Source: Dinochytrium kinnereticum (Eukaryota > Chytridiomycota > Chytridiomycetes > Chytridiales > Chytridiaceae). Taken from it: a DNA stretch of 25,286 bases. Where the stretch lies: positions 1-25,286 of the forward strand of contig JADGJT010000338.1 of the NCBI GenBank assembly GCA_027604005.1. The letters run 5' to 3'. Position numbers and translations under genes: made by a program. This document shows, piece by piece, positions 12,001 through 20,703 of the stretch (the first letter of the stretch is position 1; each line of letters opens with the position of its first letter). Under the pieces are notes generated by a model, which saw only the letters and a program-made list of their open reading frames with translations, did not search any database and had not been told where the DNA came from.

Positions 12001-12892
12001 TCAGCACTCCCGCAAATCGATTCAGAGGCGCATCATAGCATATGTCATCTGAACCACTCAAATCTAAAGCCCCAGAGACAAGCGCGTCAAACTGAAGAGT
12101 GAAATTCGTGAGGAGTCTCAGCATCTCATGGCAGTAAGCAATCTCTCTTCTTGAAAATGATCCTCCCGACTGAAGAGCTGATTCAAGCTGCTGCTCATTA
12201 TTCATCTCGCCTTCCTTGTCATCCTCGGCACCCATTTTGCAGATCCTCTCCACGATCACGTCCAAAACGCTCACAAGGTGAGAGAACACCTTTCCATGGT
12301 GCTTCTCCAGAAAATTCGCACCCTGCGCCCAGTCTGATAACATGTAAAGGGTGATCGTGATCTGAGCAAAATCGTCCCTTTCTAATGTTGCTTCAGCGGA
12401 CAAAGATGTCAGCTGCGAGAGGTACTGCGATGCATGATCCTGAAACATGTTCAATGTCTCCTGTGATCCATTTATGAATAATTCGAGTGCATGCAGTTGC
12501 TCGACTATGGAGAGAGATGCAGAGACAGGTTGGACTCCTTTTCCGTGGAAGAATATGTATATGACGATTGGGAGAACTCCTTCCAGGAAGAATGAGACGA
12601 CGGGCTTTTCGATACCTCCTTTGGCATTCGATATGTTGGTCCCTTATTTTTTCGTTAAGATCGTTGTGAAAGCCGTGCAGAAGATGGCCTCACCAATGCG
12701 CTTCAAAGCGTTGAGTTGGGCAATGACGCTCTCATCATTTCGCAACACATTCAAAGCCTTGATGGTTTCCTGACAATAAGAGTTCGCATGCGATTCTGGG
12801 ATTACAGCCGCCTGAACAATCGCCCTTAGCTCCTTCCCAAGGTGAAAGTCAACCGCCTTGGCCTTCTTCGCTCCGTCCTTTCGCTTCACCAT
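6084..12892 (-). CDS. TRM732: THADA/Trm732 family protein (Trm7 partner in tRNA 2'-O-methylation), 25 exons
   Basis: Exons (minus strand): 12892-12694, 12642-11727, 11685-11445, 11393-11286, 11233-11127, 11079-10868, 10817-10520, 10450-10282, 10230-9928, 9884-9761, 9717-9606, 9561-9419, 9366-9197, 9119-9078, 9026-8913, 8862-8639, 8574-8415, 8351-8237, 8167-8135, 8093-7800, 7740-7115, 7045-6968, 6926-6747, 6678-6549, 6490-6084. Phases agree throughout and total 1834 residues, near human THADA length. In yeast, Trm732 directs Trm7 to nucleotide 32 of the tRNA anticodon loop. Diagnostic segments are LYPGNPYARCALSLEII, RESESGASLLRFVF, IHGVILALRFIF (~921), IRHRGAFSAVYATFVDL (~1049), STTRRSAGLPLAISAIL (~1098), PQIHAFNIMRELLLHSEL and YFPLRNCATMLFSTL. 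The rest is alpha-helical (HEAT-like). Least certain are the intron 8168-8236 (weak donor GTTTGA) and intron 11394-11444. Confidence 0.93.
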
Positions 12893-12939
12893 TTCTCAAT
12901 TGACCAACGGTGTAACCATCACAAGGAGGCGACAACACC
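12893..12939. promoter_or_regulatory. 47-bp bidirectional start region of THADA and YKT6
   Basis: The two divergent ATGs (12892 minus, 12940 plus) have only 47 bp between them, with no TATA box. At least one 5' UTR or core promoter must overlap the other gene's coding exon, unless both UTRs are a few nucleotides long. Confidence 0.75.
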
Positions 12940-13808
12940 ATGAAGGTCTACTCAATCGCTGTTTTGACCAAGTCGCCGAAGGTTCAGATCCTCGCGAACG
13001 AATATGACTTGATGTCTTTCAACTACTTTCAACGTGGAAGGTGGGGCGTCTTGACTCCAATTTCACCTTGAAGCTGACTCGATACCCTCCCTTTCCTGAC
13101 AGTGCACAAGAGTTCCTCAACTTTTTCATCCAAACGATCACTGAACGAACAAACCCCGGCATGAGGCAAAAGATTGAAGAAATGGACAGTAAGAATTAGA
13201 GCACCCGACCATCCTCATCTTACTATTTTCTCTAAAACATTCAGCCTACGCTGGCCATGTCTATGTGCGGCATGACGGTCTGGCAGGCACGATCGTCACC
13301 GACAAGGAGTACCCAACTGTATCAGCCTTCTCTGTTCTCAACAAGATTCTCGACGAGTTCTCTTCAAAGTTTCCCGCCTCCCAATGGGCCAGCCTCACCC
13401 CCGCTGTCACGGTTACCTCCTTCCCCGAATTGAAGCAGCAGCTGGTCAAGTATCAGGATCCTCATGCTGCTGATCCTTTATTGAGGGTTCAGAGAGATTT
13501 AGATGAGACGAAGATCGTGCTGGTAGGAGGCTTGCGCCTATGCTCTTTCTTATTTGTGGCGGAAGGGTGTGTTTGGACTTTTTATTTACTCTTATTTTTG
13601 TTTAGCATAATACCATGAAGTCTTTGCTTGGGCGTCAGGAGAAACTGGAGGAGCTGGTAGAGAGGTCGGACGCACTCTCGGCACAGTCGAAGATGTTTTA
13701 TAAGACGGCGAAAAAGAGCAACTCTTGCTGCGTGAGTGTTCTTTTACCTTCACTACCATAGTTAAAATTCTTTGATATCATATTAACATTCTTGACTAGT
13801 CGTATTAG
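12940..13808 (+). CDS. YKT6: Ykt6 R-SNARE (longin SNARE), 5 exons
   Basis: Exons are 12940-13040, 13103-13188, 13245-13522, 13606-13731 and 13800-13808, giving 199 residues; yeast Ykt6 has 200. Ykt6 is a lipid-anchored v-SNARE used in ER-Golgi, endosomal, vacuolar and autophagosome fusion. The longin domain (1-~130) begins MKVYSIAVL and contains FNYFQRGSAQEFLNFF, HVYVRHDGLAGTIVTDKEYP and ILDEFSSKFP. The SNARE helix (~137-194) runs from DPLLRVQRDLDETK to SKMFYKTAKKSNSCC, with the zero-layer Arg at 165 (LLGRQEKLEEL). The last intron (donor GTGAGT, acceptor GACTAG at 13799) leaves a three-codon exon, so the protein ends CCSY. That differs from the usual CCaaX prenylation box, so this exon is the least certain part. 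Confidence 0.93.
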
Positions 13809-14322
13809 TCTTCTCCAGCCCCTGAGAGCTTGTTTCCAGCCTGTCTGGGACTCCCTTCACCATCCTGCGTTAAGCACTACCCGTTCCTTAATACATATCT
13901 CATCGCCTTTTCTGTCATCTATTATTGAAGTTTTGTAGAGTCTTTTCTCTAGCAGCTTTCGTGGTGGAGATATCCCTCACACTGGTAAGGAAGGGCAGCC
14001 TTATATTCTTATGGGGTTTGTTAGCGTTTTCCACCGCAGAAGTCAACGGTAGCTGGCGATGTTCGCTGCAGGCCTAACATTCAAGCTGCTTTCATTCTCA
14101 GAAACACTCATCAAAGGCCGATGGGGGCTTGGGGCGTAAAACGGCAAGGCGGTATTCATCATTTGACCTTCCAGCTTAATTTTTGACAACCCCAACGCAA
14201 GGTACAAAAACCCCATCACCCTGCATTCATTCCTTCCTCTGACCAAACCGACCATCAGCAACGACCATCAGCTGAGCGAGCGCATAGCCTCTCACAGAAG
14301 ACCCACTCATCGCCTTTCTGGA
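13809..14322. other. Intergenic: YKT6 3' region and GNAT promoter
   Basis: This 514-bp stretch lies between two same-direction genes. I see no RNA gene or conserved frame. Minus-strand open frames at 14043-14521 overlap the acetyltransferase start and have no recognisable domain. Confidence 0.5.
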
Positions 14323-15826
14323 ATGTCAACCACCCTTCCCGACGCTTCAAACCTTCCCAAACTCCCCACCATGTCAACACAAATATCAGAGCCACCAGTC
14401 GCCGACAAAAAGCCCAAGGAGCGCGACGACCCCACCGCCGCTTACGATGTTCGAACGCTGAAGAATAATGACGAAGTTGAAAAGTTCTTGGACCACCTCG
14501 GGATTGTGTTTGGGGTGCCAAAGACGAATGGGAGCCCAGGCGCTCCTAGAGGAGTGTTTCAGGACCATTGGGAAAATGATCCTTGGAAAGATTTGGATGG
14601 CGTTGCAGTTGCTTTTGCCGGAGAGGATGTGAGTATTGAATTCTTTCTTTTTGTTTTTTGGTATGAGCTGGAAAGACATGGGTGTCGCCCAATGGACACA
14701 TCACTCTCTGGGACACTAACGGCATGTCTTTTTCATACAGGTGGTCTCATCGGTTCGAGTCTATGTCCGCAAAATGCACCTCGGAAGCGGCATGACTGTC
14801 GACGTTGGCGGCATTGGCGATGTGGCCACGCAAATCGCCCACCGTGGCAAACGTCTCGCCTCCAAACTCATGTCCATGGGAGAAGACTTCATGAAAGCGA
14901 AAAACATCAACTTTGCCGTCCTCCATGCCGCTCCAGCCGCCGCACCACTCTACGCCTCGCTTGGATGGAAAGCATGTGGTCTTGGTTTTTACAAAGTAAC
15001 CATCCAAGCTGGTGAGCTTGAGCATGGTAAGAGGAGAGATGCGAGGGGATTGGACTTGAGCAAGTTTGAGGATGTCGTGGTTGCGAGGTCACTGTTTCAG
15101 ACAGTTGCTCCGAATGTTGCTGGGACCTTTGCAAGGGATGATGTTAGGTATTGGACGCGTTGGGTCCCCGCTTGTCGCGATTCAAGGAGGAGATTTGTGA
15201 GAAAGGTACTGCCTGGGTCGAGGGCTGGGGATACCGTCGCCTACATGATTATGGACGCCATGGTCGCAGATTTAGCAGTGCCTAGCAGCGCGGTGTCGCC
15301 TCTCGCTGTTGAGGTCAGAGAGTTTTTTGCTGGTCAACTTGAGCAGGACCTTCCCGCCACTCCTCCCGCGGGATGGGAGACCACCGAAGCCATCTGCTCC
15401 GCTCACATTCCACATACCTCTCCTCTTCCCCCACTTGACTTCCTTGACTGCTTCACCTCCCTACTCCATTCATGCATCGAAGATCTTGGGGTGTCCATCC
15501 CAACTTCCACGATCCGCGCCACAGTTCCTTCAGGCATCTTACCTGTTGAGTCTTTAGAGGCCATGGCGTCTGCGGCTGCTGCTGCTACCCCTTCACTGAC
15601 ACTCCCTGGATGGGTCACCAACGTTACTCGACGCGAGGATGCGACAGACGCGTATTGGATGTACAAGGTTCTATCGCCGTTCAGTCTTGAGGGAGGAGAG
15701 GAGGTGCGTGGTGAGGATGGGGCGGTTGCGCTTATGCAGAGGCCTGTGGGGAGGTTTGCGGGGTGCAGTGGCGTTGTGTGTGAGCGGACGCTGAGGGGTG
15801 GGTTCTTCAGGACAGACAACTTTTGA
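14323..15826 (+). CDS. GNAT-family N-acetyltransferase, 2 exons
   Basis: Exons are 14323-14628 and 14741-15826 (intron 112 nt, GTGAGT...TACAG), giving 463 residues. GNAT enzymes move acetyl from acetyl-CoA to an amine; the substrate here is unknown. The GNAT core spans about residues 45-195. A strand pair VVSSVRVYVRKMHL is followed by VDVGGIGDVATQIAHRGKRLASKLM, where H-R-G-K-R-L-A (136-142) is the acetyl-CoA pyrophosphate-binding loop. Then comes APLYASLGW (171-178) with Tyr173 in the usual general-acid position. The ~270-residue C-terminal part is long for a single-domain GNAT and recalls fungal LYC1-like or bacterial Eis-like proteins. That subfamily assignment is an inference. The start is the first ATG of the open exon. 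Confidence 0.85.
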
Positions 15827-16386
15827 GGCCTCAAAAAGTAAAAACATAATTTCCATTTTTTTTCTCCTTGAAATGAGGCCAGCAACCATAGTTGTCGAGA
15901 CTGCCTCAGCTGGAAGGTGTTGGGCGCAACGAGGGATGGGGCTCAACCCCTTCCAAACCCGTACGGCCGCCTTCCTCCTTCCCCTTCATTCTGCTTCACT
16001 GCACCGCGTGAATCGTCGCTCTTAGCGCATCCAGAACGTCAGGTGAGTGTGGGATACCCATGCTTGACATGTGCTCGATGCACACGTCCCGTCTGCAGCC
16101 ATCCCCCCCCCCACCCCATCAACTCATCCATTCCCCCCCATCGTCCTCCAACGCCCTCCCCGCCCATCGCCCCTCCCGATCCATCCCACTGGCGTCCGAT
16201 CCGTCGCTGCTTGACTCTGGTGGCGGTCTGCTGAGTCCTGCTTGGCCCTTGGCCCCAAAATTCACTAATTACCGTCCGGATGCACCGGACACTGTGCTTT
16301 GCTGTGGCCTTTGACCCATGCGTTGAAGGGCGGATTCTTCCGCTCAAGCAGCGACGCTTCTGCTGCTGTGCATTGCCCTGCGAGGC
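15827..16386. other. Intergenic with a C-rich tract (about 16099-16190)
   Basis: After the GNAT stop there is a poly-T/A zone, then a C-rich block with runs of 10 and 8 C on the + strand around 16103-16139 and many CCC runs to ~16185. The complementary strand could form G-quadruplexes. No coding gene is supported. Confidence 0.6.
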
Positions 16387-16394
16387 TATAAATA
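16387..16394 (+). promoter_or_regulatory. TATA box (TATAAATA) before the two-block repeat array
   Basis: TATAAATA lies in a GC-rich setting, with pyrimidine-rich DNA beginning ~10 bp downstream, where initiation would be expected. No convincing protein follows. The first repeat copy begins ~50 bp downstream, so the transcript may be non-coding. Confidence 0.45.
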
Positions 16395-16444
16395 CGCTCC
16401 CTCGTCTCCCCTCTCCACTGCACCCGTCCTCAGCGCTGCATCCA

Positions 16445-17212
16445 CCGGCGTTGTCCAATACCAAGTCGCTCCTCGGTGCCTCGTGTGCTTGAACGCCGAC
16501 GAGTAACTTGGATTTGGAGAACCACGGATGGCGTGCTCTGCTTACCCCTACTCTTCTTGTTTTGAGTGTGTGTGTGGGAGATGGCCCGTCGGCGTTCACC
16601 ATTACCAAGCGGCTCCTTCTGACGCGGTTTTAGTTTGCTTGGAACGAGTAACTTGGATTTGGAGAACCACGACGATGGCTGTCTTTATATCATCCCCATC
16701 CCGTACTCTCTTTTTATTGCCTTTTTATTTTCTTAGGTTGTTTGGTTGGTGGACCCGCCGTTATCCGATGCCAAGCAGCTTCTCTTGATGCGACTTTATT
16801 TTTGGGATGTGCTTGGGACGATTAACTTGTATCTTGAAGAACCATGAACTCCTGTTTCTTTATTTTTCGACTATCTTACTGTTCATTCAAACAATTTGTT
16901 CAAACTTTCCGGCGTTTTCCACTGCCAAGTATCTCCTCTGTGTCCTTATAGTTTAGGCGCCGACGAGTAACTTGGATTTGGAGAACCACGGAGACTTGGT
17001 CCTAAGATGTTGCCGCCCCCTTCCTTACTTCTCATAGTCTTTGATAACTACAAAGACAACCTCATACATCGATGTTTTACGGGGTTGGTGCACGGCCAGC
17101 TATGCCTTCTTCACTCCGCTGCGCTGTCGGCGTTTTCCAATCCCAAGCAACTTCTCGGTGAAGGCCTTCTACTTTTGCCCACAGACGAGTAACTTGGATT
17201 TGGAGAACCACG
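16445..17212 (+). repeat. Five dispersed copies of an ~85-nt two-block element
   Basis: Each copy has block A (GGCGTT..TCCA.T.CCAAG followed by CTCCT/CTTCT) and, 50-60 nt later, block B (AACTTGGATTTGGAGAACCA with flanking bases). The A-to-B spans are 16445-16526, 16588-16671, 16754-16846, 16909-16990 and 17126-17212. Block B is essentially identical in four copies; the third is decayed (ATTAACTTGTATCTTGAAGA). Spacing between copies is 143-217 bp and the DNA between them is unrelated. The blocks fall in different reading frames, so nucleotide sequence, not protein, is kept. CCAAG of block A can pair with CTTGG of block B in most copies. The identity is unknown: a small structured RNA family, decayed gene starts, or an old minisatellite. 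Confidence 0.75.
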
Positions 17213-17470
17213 ACGGGTATGCATGTGTTGACGTGCGTACTTGATATTTAACAAACCCCCATCATTAATATGGATTATGTGGACAATTATCGTATAGTTC
17301 GGCTACCTTTTACCCATGGACCAACGTCCATAATTGAAACGCCTACTTTATGCTTGTGTATCTAAACCTTGTTTGTATTAATAGATGCAGTTGAAGCAAG
17401 AGTTAAAGCTCTTGATATTTTGTCGTTCCTCCGCTTTGGAATGCCAATCCCCCATCTTGATTCACATTCT
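17213..17470. other. Unassigned DNA between repeat blocks
   Basis: This stretch holds no recognisable feature. It is A+T-rich with short open frames only. Confidence 0.4.
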
Positions 17471-18280
17471 GGCAAACGACGGGTTGGTGAGTCTTTGTTG
17501 TTTTTGTCTCGTTTGGGTTCTGGTAGATGTCCGCCACGCCTCCTCCATCAGTTTTGCGCTCATCACAACGATGTCCAGTAAATCCTGGCGTCCGAGGCGG
17601 TGCTTTTAGGCTCGGCGTTGTGGTGGTTCTAGTTTTGAATTCGTGGGAGATGGTTGGTGTCGCTTTTTCGAATCGGTCCTTATTTTGGAAACACTCGTGG
17701 TTGCTTGTTTGTTGGTTCTTTCTGTATGTTGTTGGTTGCGTGGCTGAACTCTTTCCTTTGGTTCTGCTGTTGCCATGTTTTTGTTGTTTTATGGCGATCG
17801 CAAACGACGGGGTTTGGTAAATCTTTGTTTGTTGTTTTCGTTTTGCGTGTTTGGGTTCCGCTACGCTTCCTCCTTCATTTTTGCGCTCATCACAACGATG
17901 TGCAGTAAATCCTGGCGTCTGAGACGGTGCTTTTAGGCTTGGCGTTGCGGTGGTTCTCGTTTTGACTTCGTGGGAGATGGTTGGTGTCGCTTTTTTTGAA
18001 TCGGTCCTTACTTTTGGAAACACTCTTGGTTGCTTGTTTGTTGGTTATTTCTTTATATTGTTGGTTGCGTGGCTGACCTCTTTCCTTTGGGTTCTGCTGT
18101 TGCCATGTTTTGGTTGTTTTACGGCGATCGCAAACGATGGGGTTTGGTAAATCTTTGTTTGTTATTTTTTTTACGGTGATCGCAAACGACGGGTCTGGTA
18201 AATCTTTTGTTTGTTGTTCTTGTCTCGCGTTTCCCTCATGTTCTGAGAATTCACCACAAAGATGTTCAGTCAATCCATCC
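17471..18280 (+). repeat. ~330-bp tandem duplication with partial extra copies
   Basis: The head CAAACGAYGG recurs at 17473, 17801, 18131 and 18183. The body GCGCTCATCACAACGATGT occurs at 17556 and 17883, with a diverged version at ~18248. Two long units (periods 327-330) are ~90% identical by eye; a 52-bp partial unit and a diverged unit follow. Differences include several single-base insertions (for example in the T run near 17670/17990, and at 17759 versus 18089). No reading frame is therefore preserved between units. The + strand is strikingly G+T-rich. The array is non-coding, and the long minus-strand open frames across it are by-products. Confidence 0.8.
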
Positions 18281-18888
18281 GTAATCTTGCTCTTGCCTTT
18301 TCGCGTTTCATCATTTGGACATCTCAACCTCGTGGCGGGACCACCCCTCTTCAGACCTCTTTTCCTGCCTGTCTGATTCTCAAAGGTGCTGTTGAGGCGG
18401 TTGGTCTGCTGATTGTTTCCAGCCCACGTCCCCCCATTTATATATATAGCAATGGTTCGGCAGATCTTGGTCATAGTTTTTTTTTGGCACGTAAATAGTC
18501 CTACGCATTTCACGTTCCTAGTAAGGTCGGGTTCGAGTCAGGGGAAGATTCTTTTATTGTTTTTTTTAAGATTGTTGAATGAGGATTTTAACAAAGCCGT
18601 TGAAGACGGCGTGAGGTCGTGATAGGTATGTAGTTTGAGGTCTGACCTCCGGAATCGCTTCCATCCTCAAGATCGTTGTCACTAATTCTTACAAGCCGTA
18701 CATTTGAAGGGTGTAGGTGGTGCCGTAATTCTGGAGATGGTGTGTGGATCAATTTGTATGTCACAGCCAGCTCAACTAGGGATCGAAAAAGAACTCAAGG
18801 GGCAAACCACAACCCCCGCCCCCTCCTTCCCCGCATGAAAATATATGTGTGGGGTAATTTACAAAAAAAACAAAAACAAAACCTTAAA
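18281..18888. other. Gene-free stretch before the HNH gene 3' end
   Basis: I see no gene. It includes a TATATATA tract at ~18439, a T9 run near 18478 and a purine/CA-rich zone near 18780-18890. The latter probably includes the 3' UTR of the minus-strand gene. Confidence 0.4.
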
Positions 18889-19661
18889 CTATAAAAGGTT
18901 GAAGGGCTTCCATACCTTGTTGAGCCAGTCAAGGATCAGTTGAACGGCCTTACAGAGATTGGAGGGAGGTTGTAAAGGTGCCAGGACGAGGAGAAACACG
19001 ATGCGTCAACGATGTATAAGGAGAATTGGCGTTAGGTTGAAAGAGAGACGAATGCCTTTTTGAACATACCTGAGCTTGCTTGATCAACCCCTTGCTCAAC
19101 CGATTGTAAGCTTCAAACTCGACAACATTCTTCAACCCCGACTCATTCTGCCCCGAAGGTCCAGGTTGCGGCCACACATTTGAGACATCATTGCTTCCAC
19201 CGATTCCCAAAGGAATAACTACACAACCACGCAACATCAACACCTCCACTAAAAAAAAACAAAAAAAGGAAGAAAGAGCAAAAAAAACAAACAAGCAAAA
19301 TACAAACTCACGATGATCAAATTCATACTGCCCAAATTCCTCCTTCACGACCCCATAAAACCTTGCAACTGCATTCTTCTTTGCGGCCGAAAAGTTTCGC
19401 TCGCATTTGTGAATGCCGTAGAATTCACCCATGTAGTGGGGGTCATTGGGGGTGCAGAGGGCGCCGCGGGTGTAGTTGGCGTCGATTTTGCCCTTATGAT
19501 CATTAAATGTAATATATTTTTTTTAGTTGAAGAGGGTTGTTGTTGTCGTGGAAGGAGAGTATGTTTACTGGAATGGCGCGACGATGGGGAGTGATGGGGG
19601 ATGAGGTGGTGAGGAAGACGGACGTGAGGAGGACGGAGAGGAGGGTGATGATGAGGTGCAT
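18889..19661 (-). CDS. Small secreted HNH-type nuclease-like protein, 4 exons
   Basis: Exons (minus strand) are 19661-19569, 19492-19312, 19218-19070 and 18948-18889, giving 160 residues. A signal peptide (MHLIITLLSVLLTSVFLTTS) leads into a short mature protein. The core reads YEFDHLIPLGIGGSNDVSNV, i.e. D90-H91...P94...GG-S-N101...N105, then WPQP. It matches the DHxxPLxxGGSNxxxNLWP pattern of small HNH (beta-beta-alpha metal) nucleases. Upstream, CERNFSAAKKNAVARFYG with C44 and C61 fits the same group; downstream is the helix KNVVEFEAYNRLSKGLIKQAQ. The acceptor TGTAG at 19219/19220 was chosen over an earlier AG because it restores DHLIPL. The gene is head-to-head with the S1/P1 nuclease. Nuclease activity is inferred from the motif, not demonstrated. 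Confidence 0.83.
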
Positions 19662-20703
19662 GGTAAGAAGGGTGCAAGTCAGCAAAGAGGTGTGTGTGTG
19701 GACCGTGTTGGGTGTTTGATTCGTTGCAGGCAACTCTCCGCTGCCCATAATCATCAAAGTTCAGAGATGGTGGATGGGTGAGCGCGCCAAGCACCCAGCA
19801 CGCGTGCATGCGAAATCGATTTCAAAGTGGTGTTGGGGAACGCGTTCATTTCCCAAGTTGTCGGCAGCGTGCTGTTCCGGTATCACCCGATCAGGGAAAT
19901 AGAAATTGGCAACTTAACTGGAAGTGGAGCAAGGATGGAAAAATAGAAGGTGCGGGGGATTGTTGGGGTGCAGTGCAGGGGGAATTCATTATTGTTTTTT
20001 TGCATGCGGTGGTACGTCAACAGGGCCATGAATGATTAGGCAAGGTAGCATAGCACCCCCTCCCTCCCTGTTTAAGTCCTGAGAGATACTGAAAGGGGCA
20101 TCGTGTGAGCAAGCAGAAAGAGGCGTCTCTGCGAGAGATATGCAGAGAGCACATTAAGATGGGTGAGTATTTTGATGATTGTAAAATATGGAGACAGGAA
20201 GAATATCCTTGAGACAACGGTGAAAGCGGAGGAATTATTTCGTATCTGCATATCTTGTGTGCTGTGAGAATATTGGCCATGAACAAAGCAGAATATTCAT
20301 TCCAAATCGAGATATTCCATCCCAAGTTCCCAATCAGGAGAATGGGCGGTTGTACCACCAGCCTGCAGCCAGCGTGCACTCTGCTCTGATTGGCCGGGAG
20401 AGAAACTCCGAAGAACGTGCAGGTGTTATCTTATCCATTTCTGTAAATTAACTAATGAAGAATATTAATTTATTACTACTGCCTCCTCTCTGCTTATGAC
20501 AGCAGCACTACACATCCATCCCATTACTACTACTGTTAGGTAATAATTAAAATGGTGTACTTATGCATCTATTTATTGGTTGAGAATAAATACTGCGTCC
20601 TTCCTTACTTCGCTCCTTCGCTCCTTCCTTCCTCACGGCCCTCACACCTCCTCTCAACCTCATACCTCATATCACTCACACACACACACACACACACGCT
20701 CTG
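19662..20703. promoter_or_regulatory. Shared divergent regulatory region of the two secreted nucleases
   Basis: This 1,042-bp region lies between the two start codons. It contains an inverted CCAAT box (ATTGG, 20389-20393), two overlapping GATA-type sites on the minus strand near 20426-20436, and a TATA-like ATAAATA at 20586-20592. The last is followed by a CT-rich tract leading to the S1/P1 start. GATA sites would fit nitrogen control in fungi, but two sites are weak evidence. No coding gene is supported inside. Confidence 0.5.
20677..20697 (+). repeat. (CA)n microsatellite just upstream of the S1/P1 nuclease ATG
   Basis: A 21-nt uninterrupted CA run ends 6 nt before the start codon at 20704. 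It probably lies inside the 5' UTR, so length variation would alter the leader next to the initiation site. Confidence 0.9.

Noticed and set aside
16039..16608. 189-residue minus-strand open frame across the C-rich tract and first repeat copy
   Set aside because: Gly/Trp-rich runs come from the C/G-rich DNA. It has no domain and crosses the TATA box and repeat.
17403..18513. Two ~206-residue minus-strand open frames with internal ~110-residue repeats
   Set aside because: The repeats come from the 330-bp DNA duplication. Single-base indels put the second copy in another frame, composition is low-complexity, and no domain is visible, so this is not a repeat protein.
18525..18545. GGGTTCGAGTC, a tRNA B-box-like string
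   Set aside because: The flanking bases do not form a T stem, and no acceptor or anticodon arm can be folded.
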